NCBI RefSeq assembly: GCF_947487605.1
Contig: NZ_CANKXK010000001.1
Location: 414,995 to 478,994, forward strand
Direction of reading: 5' to 3'
From: an uncultured Algibacter sp.
GTDB lineage: Bacteria > Bacteroidota > Bacteroidia > Flavobacteriales > Flavobacteriaceae
DNA: 64,000 nucleotides
Shown: piece by piece, positions 53,037-62,670 of the stretch
Layout: each line of letters opens with the position of its first letter
How positions within the stretch are numbered: position 1 is the first letter of the stretch
Made by a program: the position numbers and the translations under genes
Notes under the pieces: model-generated
What the model was told of the DNA's origin: nothing
What the model saw: only the letters and a program-made list of their open reading frames with translations
Databases searched by the model: none

Positions 53037-53915
53037 TTATAATATTCGTTTTATTCCTGAAAATTCACTTCTATATTGACTGGGGGTACGGTTTTTTAAT
53101 TTTTTAAAGACCCTATTAAAATTTGCAATATTATTAAAACCACAATTAAAGGCAATTTCAGATATGCTATTATCTTTTTCAATTAATTTCATAGATGCAT
53201 GACCAATACGCACATCATTTACATAATCAACAAATGTTTTTCCAGTTCTTTTTTTCATAAACCTATTAAAAGACACTTGACTCATAAATACTAATTCTGA
53301 AACTTCGGCTAGCGTAATCTTTTTATGAAAATTCTCTTGTACGTAGTCATAGATAATTTTGATTTTATCACTATTCTCAAAATTTTCTTTACCAGCAGTA
53401 TAAGTTGAAAGAAGTCTTTGATTCCTTGAGTTTGCCAAGTCATATAGTATGGATAACAACTCTAAAAAATAATCCATACTGTCTAATCTTGAAACTTGAG
53501 CAAATCTATCATACATCTCTGATGCCGTTTTCTTAGAAAACAAAATACCATGTATAGACCGATCAAACATATCTTTAATAGGCTTCATTATTTGTCTAGC
53601 CAAAAACTTTTTTTGAAACAAATGTTCGTGAAACTGAATGGTTATTTCGTGAACAGATTCACTTTTACAATTATGAGTCAACCACCCATGGTATAAATTA
53701 GGACCAATTAAAACCAGCTCTAGATTATCAATTTCTTCCATACTATCCCCTATTACTCGCTTAGTGCCTTTTCCATTCTTAATAAAATTTAGCTCATATT
53801 CAGGATGAAAATGAATAGGAAAGGTAAACTCACTTTTTACTCTATCAAAAACCAAAAAACTATCTCCAGGGGCTAGTGGTGTTATCTCTCTATGTACTTT
53901 TTTCAATATATCCAT
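53037..53915 (-). CDS. AraC family transcriptional regulator
   Basis: A 292-residue protein: an N-terminal cupin-like sensor (EFTFPIHFHPEYELNFIKNGKGTKRVIGD) and a C-terminal double HTH (KITLAEVSELVFMSQVSFNRFMKKRTGKTFVDYVNDVRIGHASMKLIE and SEIAFNCGFNNIANFNRVFKKLKNRTPSQYRS). No membrane segment. Divergent from the GH26-symporter operon and convergent with the LacI gene, so it probably activates the plus-strand mannan operon in response to a sugar. Confidence 0.93.
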   Translation of the reverse strand: MDILKKVHREITPLAPGDSFLVFDRVKSEFTFPIHFHPEYELNFIKNGKGTKRVIGDSMEEIDNLELVLIGPNLYHGWLTHNCKSESVHEITIQFHEHLFQKKFLARQIMKPIKDMFDRSIHGILFSKKTASEMYDRFAQVSRLDSMDYFLELLSILYDLANSRNQRLLSTYTAGKENFENSDKIKIIYDYVQENFHKKITLAEVSELVFMSQVSFNRFMKKRTGKTFVDYVNDVRIGHASMKLIEKDNSISEIAFNCGFNNIANFNRVFKKLKNRTPSQYRSEFSGIKRIL

Positions 53916-53981
53916 AACGCATTTGCAATAAAACGTTTGCCTTTTGATAAAATAATATCATTATTATGCAATATATCTTTT

Positions 53982-53989
53982 TAGTTTTG
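53982..53989 (+). promoter_or_regulatory. candidate -7 element for the plus-strand mannan operon
   Basis: TAGTTTTG matches TAnnTTTG and would start transcription about 66 bp before the GH26 ATG. No -33 element is evident, which fits a promoter that needs an activator such as the divergent AraC protein. A palindromic AAACGTTT lies at 53931-53938. Confidence 0.4.
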
Positions 53990-54061
53990 TATATCCTAAT
54001 ATTCTACTCAAGTTAATCACATAGATAATCAGTATTATTATCTCATAAAAACGTAAATATA

Positions 54062-55192
54062 ATGACTATACAGATTAAACAACTTCAACTTAAACACCTA
54101 ATAGTTTTACTATTAATTGTTTCAAGTTATTCTTGTAAATCATTGTATTCAGAAGCATACAAAAAACCCGAATTAGTCGATAAAAAACTATCAAAAAGCG
54201 CCAAAAAACTACACAAAAAATTATTTTTTACCTCAAAAAAAGGATTTGTGGTTGGCCATCAAGATGCAACTGCTTATGGTATTGGATGGAAGTACGACCC
54301 AAATTCAAACGCTGATAAAAGTGATATTAATGAGATATCTGGTGAACAACCTGCTATGTATAGTTTTGAAATTGGACATATTGAATTAGGTTATAAAAAC
54401 AACCTAGATTCTATTCCTTTTGAAACCATGAAAACCTTAATAATTGACGCCCATAAAAAAGGTGGCATTATTTCATTGAGTTGGCATCCAGATAACCCAA
54501 CTACTGGAGGTTCTGCATGGGACAGTGTGCCTGCTGTAAAAGACGTTATAGGAAAAGGTATTCATAAAGAAAAATACAATTTATGGGTCTCAAGAGTGGC
54601 AGACTTTATTAAAGATTTAAAATATAAAGGTGAAAATATCCCTATAATTTTCAGACCTTTCCATGAAATGAATGGCTTTTGGTTTTGGTGGGGAGACCCA
54701 AGTACCTTGCCAGAAGACTACAAACAATTATGGCAAGAGACTGTTCATTTATTAAGAGATAAGCACAAACTGCACAACTTAATGTATGGTTATTCTCCAA
54801 ATAAACTGACACCAGGATATGACTACCTGAAGTATTATCCAGGGGATGATTACGTTGATTTTTTAGGAGTTGATATTTATGATTTTAATAATACCGAAGA
54901 ATTCGTAGCTTCATTAGTAAATGATATCCGTATTATGAAACGTATTGCTACTGAAAAAAACAAATTATTCGCACTAACCGAAACAGGGTTAGAAAAAATA
55001 CCAACAGACAACTGGTTTACAGAAGTACTGTATCCAAATATAAAAGACACAGGTATTTCATGGGTTTTATTTTGGAGAAATGCGCATAAAGGGCATTATT
55101 ATATCCCATACAAAGACCACAAAAACGCCGATGATTTTAGGAAATTCACCACGTTTCCTCAAACCCTATTTTTAAAAGACATCAACAACTAA
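54062..55192 (+). CDS. GH26 beta-mannanase lipoprotein
   Basis: A 376-residue lipoprotein (SSYSC, Cys25) that is almost entirely the GH26 barrel. Catalytic acid/base Glu202 in FRPFHEMNGFWFWWG and nucleophile Glu307 in ALTETG. Substrate-subsite features include GHQDATAYGIGWKY near the N-terminus and SWHPDNP. No acidic export signal after the Cys (KSLYSEAYKK), so it may be periplasmic, as for GH26 mannobiohydrolase-type enzymes that release mannobiose. First gene of a seven-gene plus-strand operon; 13 bp before the symporter. Confidence 0.95.
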   Translation: MTIQIKQLQLKHLIVLLLIVSSYSCKSLYSEAYKKPELVDKKLSKSAKKLHKKLFFTSKKGFVVGHQDATAYGIGWKYDPNSNADKSDINEISGEQPAMYSFEIGHIELGYKNNLDSIPFETMKTLIIDAHKKGGIISLSWHPDNPTTGGSAWDSVPAVKDVIGKGIHKEKYNLWVSRVADFIKDLKYKGENIPIIFRPFHEMNGFWFWWGDPSTLPEDYKQLWQETVHLLRDKHKLHNLMYGYSPNKLTPGYDYLKYYPGDDYVDFLGVDIYDFNNTEEFVASLVNDIRIMKRIATEKNKLFALTETGLEKIPTDNWFTEVLYPNIKDTGISWVLFWRNAHKGHYYIPYKDHKNADDFRKFTTFPQTLFLKDINN

Positions 55193-55205
55193 ACTAACTA
55201 AGTAT

Positions 55206-57044
55206 ATGAAATTATTACACACTGCCGATATTTTAATTATTGCCGCATACCTTATAACTATTATTGTTATAGGTTTGGTATTAAGAAAACGAGCACAGCG
55301 AAGTAAAGAAGATTATCTATTAGGAGGTAATAGCATACCATGGTATATGCTAGGTTTATCGAATGCTTCGGGCATGTTTGATATTTCTGGAACTATTTGG
55401 TTAGTAACCCTCATGTTTGTTTACGGTATTAAAAGTGCTTGGATTCCTTGGCTTTGGCCCATATTCAATCAAGTGTTTTTAATGGTATATCTATCCAAAT
55501 GGCTAAGACGTTCTAACGCTACTACAGGAGCAGAATGGATTGGAACGCGTTTTGGATTTGCCAAAGGCGCAAAAATGTCCCACGTTATTGTGGTTATATT
55601 TGCGCTTGTTTTATGCTTAGGCTTTTTAGCTTATGGCTTTATTGGCTTAGGTAAATTTGTAGAAATATTTATCCCTTGGGAGGTGGTTAGTGGTTATATT
55701 CCGTTTGCGGTGACACCAGAATTCGTCCCTCATTTTTATGGCATCATTTTTACCTGTTTTGCTGTATTCTATTCACTACTAGGTGGTATGTCTGGTATTG
55801 TTTGGGCAGACGTTGTACAATTTGCTATTATGACCATAGCTGCTTTCGTTATTGGGTATTTAGGTTTTGTAGCCGTTGGAGAACATGGATTAAATACACC
55901 AGACGGATGGATGAGTCCTTTCTTTGGTTGGGAATTAAATCTTGACTGGACAGAAATTATCCCAGAGGTTAATAATAAAATTAGAGAAGATGGCTTTAGC
56001 TTATTTACTATATTCTTTATGATGATGGTATTTAAAGGCATACTGGTAAGTGTTGCTGGTCCTGCACCAAATTACGATATGCAAAAAATATTATCCACTA
56101 AATCAGCTTCTGAGGCTTCAAAAATGAGTGGATTTGTATCGGTTGTATTAATGCCAATTCGTTATTTAATGATTGCTGGTTTTGGAGCTTTAGCTTTAAT
56201 ATATTATGAAAAATTAGACTTACAGAATGCTGCTGGAAATATTGATTTTGAATTAATACTACCTACGGCTATTATGGAGTTTGTCCCTGTTGGTTTATTA
56301 GGGTTATTGTTAGCTGGTCTTATTTCTGCATTTATGTCCACATTCGCTGGTACTTTAAACGCTGCCCAAGCTTATATAGTAAACGACATTTACTTAAAAT
56401 ATAAGAATCCAGACGCATCGGCAAATCAAATTAAAAACATGAACTACATTACAGGTATTCTTGTAGTTATTGTAAGTATCATTTTAGGTTTGTTTGCTAA
56501 AGATGTAAACTCAGTTTTACAATGGATTGTATCTGTATTATACGGTAGTTATGTTGGTGCCAATATCTTAAAATGGCACTGGTGGCGATTTAATGGCGAA
56601 GGGTTCTTCTGGGGCATGGTATCAGGTTTAGTTGCTGCAGCTATTATTCCAGAATTATTCCCAGATATTTTAAGTCTTTATTTGTTCCCTATATTGTTGG
56701 TTGTATCTATAATAGGTTCTATTTTAGGTACCTATTCTGCACCTCCTACCGATGAGAACGTTCTAAAAACATTCTATAAAAACGTAAGACCTTGGGGCTT
56801 TTGGAAACCTATTCATGACAAACTTGAGAACGATGGTGTTGTCATAAAAAAGAATACCGATTTTGGTATCGATATGTTTAACGTATTCATTGGTGTCATT
56901 GGTCAAACCGTATTAGTTATTTTACCAATGTACCTTATTTTCAGACAAACAACACCTTTTTATATTTCACTCGCAGTTGCAGTAATCTGTGGAATTTTAC
57001 TTAAAAAATTCTGGTGGAACTCACTTGAAAAAAAATTAGATTAA
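55206..57044 (+). CDS. sodium:solute symporter (SSS family), probable mannobiose transporter
   Basis: A 612-residue inner-membrane protein with about 14 hydrophobic segments. SSS-family markers are YLLGGNSIPWYMLGLSNASGMFDISGTIW, TTGAEWIGTRFG, YSLLGGMSGIVWADVVQF and AGLISAFMSTFAGTLNAAQAYIVNDIY (sodium site). Between mannanase and mannosylglucose phosphorylase genes, as in the Bacteroides fragilis mannan cluster, it most likely takes up mannobiose. Only 4 bp before the phosphorylase gene. Confidence 0.92.
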   Translation: MKLLHTADILIIAAYLITIIVIGLVLRKRAQRSKEDYLLGGNSIPWYMLGLSNASGMFDISGTIWLVTLMFVYGIKSAWIPWLWPIFNQVFLMVYLSKWLRRSNATTGAEWIGTRFGFAKGAKMSHVIVVIFALVLCLGFLAYGFIGLGKFVEIFIPWEVVSGYIPFAVTPEFVPHFYGIIFTCFAVFYSLLGGMSGIVWADVVQFAIMTIAAFVIGYLGFVAVGEHGLNTPDGWMSPFFGWELNLDWTEIIPEVNNKIREDGFSLFTIFFMMMVFKGILVSVAGPAPNYDMQKILSTKSASEASKMSGFVSVVLMPIRYLMIAGFGALALIYYEKLDLQNAAGNIDFELILPTAIMEFVPVGLLGLLLAGLISAFMSTFAGTLNAAQAYIVNDIYLKYKNPDASANQIKNMNYITGILVVIVSIILGLFAKDVNSVLQWIVSVLYGSYVGANILKWHWWRFNGEGFFWGMVSGLVAAAIIPELFPDILSLYLFPILLVVSIIGSILGTYSAPPTDENVLKTFYKNVRPWGFWKPIHDKLENDGVVIKKNTDFGIDMFNVFIGVIGQTVLVILPMYLIFRQTTPFYISLAVAVICGILLKKFWWNSLEKKLD

Positions 57045-57048
57045 AACA

Positions 57049-58236
57049 ATGGAAACACAATTAAATTTAAAAGCTCATAAATTGGAAAACCTTACAGCCA
57101 CTTATAACGAATTGATATCAAGGAAAAACGAACCTGTATCAGATTCAAACGGAATTTATACCAGATATAAAAACCCTATTGTTACAGCTAAACACATCCC
57201 GCTACATTGGCGGTTTGATTTAAACCCAGAAACCAATCCAAATGCTTTAGAACGCATTGGTTATAATGCTACATTGAATTCTGGAGCCATGAAATGGCAA
57301 GGTAATTATATAATCTGTGTACGTGTAGAGGGTAATGATAGAAAATCATTTTTCGCTATTGCGGAAAGCCCAAACGGTATCGATAATTTTAAATTTTGGG
57401 ACAAACCTTGTGTAATTCCTCAAATTGAAGGTAACCCAGACACCAATGTATATGACATGCGATTGATTGAGCATGAAGATGGTTGGATATACGGTATATT
57501 CTGCACAGAGCGTAAAGACCCTAATGCCCCTAAAGGAGACACCAGTATGGCTGTTGCCAATGCGGGTATTGTAAGAACAAAAGATTTAGTAAACTGGGAG
57601 CGTTTACCTGATTTAGAATCTAAAGCAGGACAACAACGTAATGTAGCGTTACACCCTGAGTTTGTTAATGGCAAATACGCTTTATACACAAGACCTCAAG
57701 ATGGTTTTATTAGTGTAGGAAGTGGCGGCGGAATTGGCTTAGGTTATGTTGATGATATGACAAACCCTATTGTTGATAACGAAACAATCATCTACGATAG
57801 AGAATACCATACCGTTTACGAATTGAAAAACGGATTAGGACCTGCACCAATTAAAACCAATAAAGGCTGGTTACATTTAGCACATGGTGTTAGAAACACT
57901 GCAGCTGGATTGCGTTATACACTGTACATGTTTATGACAGATTTAAACGATATTTCTAAAGTAACACACAAACCAGCAGGTCATTTTATGGCACCAATAG
58001 GAAGCGAGCGCCTTGGAGATGTTTCTAACGTATTGTTTGCAAACGGTTGGGTTAAAGATGATGATGACACTATATTTATTTACTATGCATCTTCAGATAC
58101 AAGAATGCATGTAGCATTATCTTCAGTAGAACAATTGGTAGATTATGTTATGAATTCACCTGTGGACAAGCATACATCGTATGATTCAGTGCAAAATATT
58201 ATCAATTTAATTGATAAGAATAAAGGTCTCTATTAA
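57049..58236 (+). CDS. GH130 4-O-beta-D-mannosyl-D-glucose phosphorylase
   Basis: Phosphorolyses beta-1,4-mannosyl-glucose to mannose-1-phosphate and glucose. The 395-residue cytoplasmic protein fits GH130 subfamily 1: HWRFDLNPETNPNALERIGYNATLNSGAMKWQGNYIICVRVEGNDRKSFFAIAESP, the acidic catalytic stretch between Asp131 and Asp136 in PDTNVYDMRL, and phosphate-site residues in QQRNVALHPEF and APIKTNKGWLHLAHGV. Its stop overlaps the start of the epimerase gene by one base (TAATG), so the two enzymes of consecutive steps are coupled. Confidence 0.95.
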   Translation: METQLNLKAHKLENLTATYNELISRKNEPVSDSNGIYTRYKNPIVTAKHIPLHWRFDLNPETNPNALERIGYNATLNSGAMKWQGNYIICVRVEGNDRKSFFAIAESPNGIDNFKFWDKPCVIPQIEGNPDTNVYDMRLIEHEDGWIYGIFCTERKDPNAPKGDTSMAVANAGIVRTKDLVNWERLPDLESKAGQQRNVALHPEFVNGKYALYTRPQDGFISVGSGGGIGLGYVDDMTNPIVDNETIIYDREYHTVYELKNGLGPAPIKTNKGWLHLAHGVRNTAAGLRYTLYMFMTDLNDISKVTHKPAGHFMAPIGSERLGDVSNVLFANGWVKDDDDTIFIYYASSDTRMHVALSSVEQLVDYVMNSPVDKHTSYDSVQNIINLIDKNKGLY

Positions 58237-59417
58237 TGAAATCTGCATACCAAAACCTGAAACAGGAATTGCATACCGAATTGTTAAGAATCCTTTACTA
58301 TTGGAAAACCAATACCATTGATAACGAACACGGAGGCTTTGTAGGAAAACGAGATTATCAAAACAAGCTCGTTCCAAAAGCTTCAAAAGGTATTATTTTA
58401 AATAGTAGAATCCTTTGGTCGTTTGCAGCAGCATCCAATCATTTAAAAACAGATGATTATCAAGCTATTTGCGAAAGATCTTTTCAATATTTAAAAACTT
58501 ATTTTAAAGACACAACCCACAAAGGCGTCTATTGGGAGCTTGATTATTTAGGGCAACCTATAAATAAGCGCAAGCAAGTATATGCGCAATCGTTTACCAT
58601 TTATGCCCTGTCGGAATATTATATCTATTCAAAAAATGAAGACGCTAAACAATGGGCTATCGAGTTGTTTGAGTATGTAGAGCGCTATGCAAAAGATATT
58701 GAAAAAGGAGGCTATTTAGAAGCTTTTAATGAAGATTGGAGTGCTATAGATGATATGCGTTTAAGTGACAAGGATATGAACGCTGCTAAAACTATGAATA
58801 CACACCTTCATATTTTAGAAGCCTACACCACATTGCTTAAAATTTATGATAACGATACCTTAAGAAATTCGCTTAAAGATTTGGTTGAAGTGATGAATGA
58901 AAAATTCTTAAATCAGCACAATCATTACGAATTGTTTTTTGATGAAGATTGGAATTTGTTGAGCAACTCCGTATCTTATGGTCACGATATAGAATCGGCG
59001 TGGTTAGTATTAGAAGCTGCTGAAGTTATTGGTGATGAAGCTTTATTAAACACGTCCAAAGACATTGCTATTAGAGTTTCAGATACTTTCCTAAAAAAGG
59101 GGATTGATACGGATGGTTCTGTAATTAACGAAACTAATTTAACCACTAATCATACAGATACAGATAGACATTGGTGGCCACAAATGGAAGCTTTGGTGGG
59201 ACTAAAATTTGCTCACGACATTGAAAGCAAAGAGGCATACATTTCTGCTTCATTAGGAATTTGGAAATACACTAAAAATAATTTGTTAGATTTTGAACAT
59301 GGCGAATGGCATTTTAGAGTAGATAATAAAGGAGCTGTTTATACCCAAGAAGATAAAGTAAGCATGTGGAAAGCGCCTTACCATACATCAAGAGCTTGCA
59401 TTAAAATGAATGAATAA
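58236..59417 (+). CDS. AGE family cellobiose/mannobiose 2-epimerase
   Basis: Converts beta-1,4-mannobiose to mannosyl-glucose, the substrate of the GH130 enzyme encoded before it. The 393-residue (alpha/alpha)6 barrel has conserved His and Trp residues of this group: HGGFVGKRDYQN, MNTHLHILEAYT, SYGHDIESAWLVLEAAE, RHWWPQMEALVG, GEWHFRVDNKG and APYHTSRAC. No signal peptide. N-acylglucosamine epimerase is the alternative family name, but the context settles the disaccharide role. Confidence 0.94.
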   Translation: MKSAYQNLKQELHTELLRILYYWKTNTIDNEHGGFVGKRDYQNKLVPKASKGIILNSRILWSFAAASNHLKTDDYQAICERSFQYLKTYFKDTTHKGVYWELDYLGQPINKRKQVYAQSFTIYALSEYYIYSKNEDAKQWAIELFEYVERYAKDIEKGGYLEAFNEDWSAIDDMRLSDKDMNAAKTMNTHLHILEAYTTLLKIYDNDTLRNSLKDLVEVMNEKFLNQHNHYELFFDEDWNLLSNSVSYGHDIESAWLVLEAAEVIGDEALLNTSKDIAIRVSDTFLKKGIDTDGSVINETNLTTNHTDTDRHWWPQMEALVGLKFAHDIESKEAYISASLGIWKYTKNNLLDFEHGEWHFRVDNKGAVYTQEDKVSMWKAPYHTSRACIKMNE

Positions 59418-59501
59418 AGAGGTTTAACCAACCTATATCTTGTTTATCAAGAGCCATTCATTTTATATAATTCATCAACAAACTATAATCTATTTCATAA
59501 A

Positions 59502-60851
59502 ATGAATTACCAAATACACATCAACTTCCTATCTAAGTTAAACATCAAACTTATAGGTATAGCCTTAGTATTCGCCTTATTTTCTGGCTGTAAAAGTACG
59601 AGTTTTAAAAAGGTAGCTAAGTTGGATATTCCTCTTATTACAGTTAAAAATTCAAAATTTTACAAAGGTGACAACCCGTACTATTTTGTGGGAACAAATT
59701 ATTGGTACGGACCATTAATTGCCGCTAAAAATATTGGAGATAGAGAACGCCTTATTAAGGAATTAGACTTAATGAAAGGCATAGGCATCGATAATCTTAG
59801 AATTTTAGTTGGTGCTGAAGGCGATGGTGGCGACTCGCGCGTATCTCCTGCATTACAACCAAAACAAGGTGAGTATAACGAGGACTTATTGGATGGATTA
59901 GATTTTTTACTTGCCGAAATGCGTAAACGAAACATGTATGCCGTTTTATATTTAAACAATAACTGGATTTGGTCTGGTGGAATGTCTGAATATTTAAAAT
60001 GGAATGGCTATGGCGAAGTACCCAATCCGTTTTTAGAACAGTTCTCTTGGGATGACTATATGAGCTACACCAAACAGTTTCATAGTTGCGAACCTTGTAA
60101 AGAAGCCTTTTACAAGCATGTTAAATTTATTATTGGACGCACTAACAGCTATACAAAATTAAAATATACAGACGATAATACCATTATGTCGTGGCAAGTT
60201 GCTAACGAGCCAAGAGTGATGATGACTCCAGAGCACGAAGCTGCTTTTGCCAGTTGGTTAAAAGAAACCGTTGCTTTAATAGAGTCCTTAGACCCAAACC
60301 ATTTAATTTCTACTGGGGCTGAAGGAAAAGCGAGCTATTTACAAGATATTGATATGTATAAAAGGTTACACAGCAATAAAGATATTGACTATCTAACCAT
60401 GCACATGTGGCCAAAAAACTGGTCTTGGTACGACATTAATGATGAAAAAGCATCAACTTTAGTCTCTATTGATAGAGCCAATGCTTATATGAATGAGCAT
60501 TTAATAGTAGCCGAATCGTTAAAAAAACCTATTGTAATGTCTGAATTTGGATTTCCTCGTGAAAAAGAAAGTTTAGCAAAATCTTCATCTGTAGAAAACA
60601 GAAATACATTTTATAACGCTATTTTTAATAGAATTATTGAAAATAAAAATGAAGGAGGTGTTTTAGCAGGTTTAAATTTTTGGGGATTTGCTGGTTACGG
60701 AACTAACAATCCTGACAATGGCAAATGGCAAACAGGAGACGATTTTACAGCCGACCCCCCACAAGAACCTCAAGGCTTAAATTCTGTTTTTGCTTCAGAC
60801 ACTTCTACTTTAGATATTATTAAGAGTGCGAATTCTAAATTGACTAATTAA
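59502..60851 (+). CDS. GH5 endo-beta-1,4-mannanase lipoprotein
   Basis: A 449-residue lipoprotein (LFSGC, Cys30) with a GH5 barrel of the subfamily 7 type. Acid/base Glu236 is in SWQVANEPRVM and nucleophile Glu348 in PIVMSEFGFPRE; Trp-rich stretches VLYLNNNWIWSGGMSEYL and HMWPKNWSWY fit mannan-binding subsites. Basic residues follow the lipid-modified Cys, so a periplasmic place is plausible. An 84-bp gap precedes it; 14 bp separate it from the sulfatase gene. Confidence 0.94.
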   Translation: MNYQIHINFLSKLNIKLIGIALVFALFSGCKSTSFKKVAKLDIPLITVKNSKFYKGDNPYYFVGTNYWYGPLIAAKNIGDRERLIKELDLMKGIGIDNLRILVGAEGDGGDSRVSPALQPKQGEYNEDLLDGLDFLLAEMRKRNMYAVLYLNNNWIWSGGMSEYLKWNGYGEVPNPFLEQFSWDDYMSYTKQFHSCEPCKEAFYKHVKFIIGRTNSYTKLKYTDDNTIMSWQVANEPRVMMTPEHEAAFASWLKETVALIESLDPNHLISTGAEGKASYLQDIDMYKRLHSNKDIDYLTMHMWPKNWSWYDINDEKASTLVSIDRANAYMNEHLIVAESLKKPIVMSEFGFPREKESLAKSSSVENRNTFYNAIFNRIIENKNEGGVLAGLNFWGFAGYGTNNPDNGKWQTGDDFTADPPQEPQGLNSVFASDTSTLDIIKSANSKLTN

Positions 60852-60865
60852 ATTGAATCAATCAA

Positions 60866-62662
60866 ATGGAAAAAGCCAGCACACCATATCAGTACATCAT
60901 CAAAATAATGATATTATGTTTGGTGTGTTCTCAAATAGCATGTAAACCTTCCGAAGGCAAAAAAAAATCCACACAACCTAACATCATTGTTATATTAACA
61001 GATGACCAAGGTTGGGGCGACTTGAGTTTAAACGGCAACACACAAATAAGTACACCTAATATCGATAAGCTTGCCGAAAACGGTACCGTGGTAGAACGGT
61101 TTTATGTTAATTCTGTCTGCTCCCCTACCCGAGCGGAAATTCTAACAGGAAGATACCATGTTAGAGGTGGTGTATATTCAACATCAGAAGGTGGAGAACG
61201 CTTAGACTTAGATGAAACCACTATTGCCAATATTTTTAAAGATAATGGGTATAAAACAGCAGCTTTTGGTAAATGGCATAGCGGTACGCAAGCCCCTTAT
61301 CATCCCAATACAAGAGGGTTTGATGAGTATTATGGGTTTACTTCTGGACACTGGGGAAACTACTTTAGCCCCATGTTAGACCACAATGGCGAAATTGTTA
61401 ATGGTAAAGGCTTTTTACCAGACGACCTTACAAATCATGCCTTAGATTTTATTGAAACTAATAAAGACGAACCTTTCTTTATTTACATTCCTTATAACAC
61501 ACCACACAGCCCTATGCAAGTACCTGATAGATGGTGGAATAAATTTAAAGATAAAGACATTGCCATTGACCACAGATATAAAAACGAAGAAAATATAGCG
61601 TTCACTAAAGCAGCTTATGCCTTATGTGAGAATATCGATTGGAATGTTGGACGAATCAACACAAAAATTAACGACCTGCATTTAGAAGAAAACACAATTA
61701 TTGTGTATCTGTCTGACAATGGTCCTAATAGCTACAGATATAATGGCGAGCTAAAAGGTAAAAAAGGACATACCGATGAAGGCGGTGTGAGAGTTCCTTT
61801 TATTATTGATTGGAAGGGTACGATTCCATCAGGAAAAAAAATCAAACAAATAGCAGGCTCTATTGATATATTGCCCACCCTTGCAGATTTAGCAGATATT
61901 GAAGTTGAAACTGAAAAACCATTGGATGGTATTAGTTTAAAACCCTTGTTAACCGAAGAAAAACCCGAATGGGAAGACCGCTATTTAGTCACTTACTGGA
62001 AAAAAAATATCAGTCTTAGAAATGAGCAATTTATGCTGGATCAAGATGAAAAACTCTTTGATTTGTTAAAAGACCCGCAACAAAACACAGATATTTCATT
62101 ACAATATCCTGAGCAATTAAAAGACATGATTGCCTATAAAAAACACTGGGTAGAACATGTTTTAAGCGAACTTCCAGAAAAAGATACAAGAACAAATCCT
62201 GTTGGTTATGCAGGCTTTAAACACACGCAACTTCCTGCAAGAGATGCTTCACCCCACGGGAATATAAAACGTTCTAACCGATGGCCAAATGATTCCTTTC
62301 TAACCGATTGGACAAGTACAAAAGATAGCATTACATGGAATGTTGAAGTATTAGAATCTGGAAACTACGAAGCAGTTGTGTATTATACCTGCAGTAAAGA
62401 AAACGTTGGCTCAACCATACAATTAAGTTTTGACAACCAGACTGTAAATACAAAAATAACAGAACCTCATAACCCACCATTAGTTGGTTTTGAGAAAGAT
62501 AGAATTCTACGAGAAGAATCCTATGTTAAAGATTTTAAACCTTTAAATATGGGAACAATAAAACTGACTAAACAAGAAAATATATTAACTTTGAAAGCCA
62601 TAAATAAAGCTGCTGATAGCATTATGGATTTTAGATTATTAACACTCAAAAAAATTAATTAA
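60866..62662 (+). CDS. S1 family sulfatase lipoprotein with extra C-terminal beta domain
   Basis: Removes sulfate esters. A 598-residue lipoprotein (SQIAC, Cys26). Metal-binding IVILTDDQGWGDL begins the sulfatase domain, and CSPTRAEILTG (Cys85) is the sequence converted to formylglycine; YLSDNGPNSYRYNGELKGKKGHTDEGGVRVPF and the C-terminal subdomain follow. Residues about 460-598 form an additional beta-rich domain (VEVLESGNYEAVVYYTCSKENVGSTIQLSF), perhaps carbohydrate-binding. A maturase gene (anSME) is needed but is not in the window. Its place inside a mannan operon suggests sulfated mannan or co-occurring sulfated glycan. Confidence 0.93.
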   Translation: MEKASTPYQYIIKIMILCLVCSQIACKPSEGKKKSTQPNIIVILTDDQGWGDLSLNGNTQISTPNIDKLAENGTVVERFYVNSVCSPTRAEILTGRYHVRGGVYSTSEGGERLDLDETTIANIFKDNGYKTAAFGKWHSGTQAPYHPNTRGFDEYYGFTSGHWGNYFSPMLDHNGEIVNGKGFLPDDLTNHALDFIETNKDEPFFIYIPYNTPHSPMQVPDRWWNKFKDKDIAIDHRYKNEENIAFTKAAYALCENIDWNVGRINTKINDLHLEENTIIVYLSDNGPNSYRYNGELKGKKGHTDEGGVRVPFIIDWKGTIPSGKKIKQIAGSIDILPTLADLADIEVETEKPLDGISLKPLLTEEKPEWEDRYLVTYWKKNISLRNEQFMLDQDEKLFDLLKDPQQNTDISLQYPEQLKDMIAYKKHWVEHVLSELPEKDTRTNPVGYAGFKHTQLPARDASPHGNIKRSNRWPNDSFLTDWTSTKDSITWNVEVLESGNYEAVVYYTCSKENVGSTIQLSFDNQTVNTKITEPHNPPLVGFEKDRILREESYVKDFKPLNMGTIKLTKQENILTLKAINKAADSIMDFRLLTLKKIN

Positions 62663-62670
62663 AATATATT

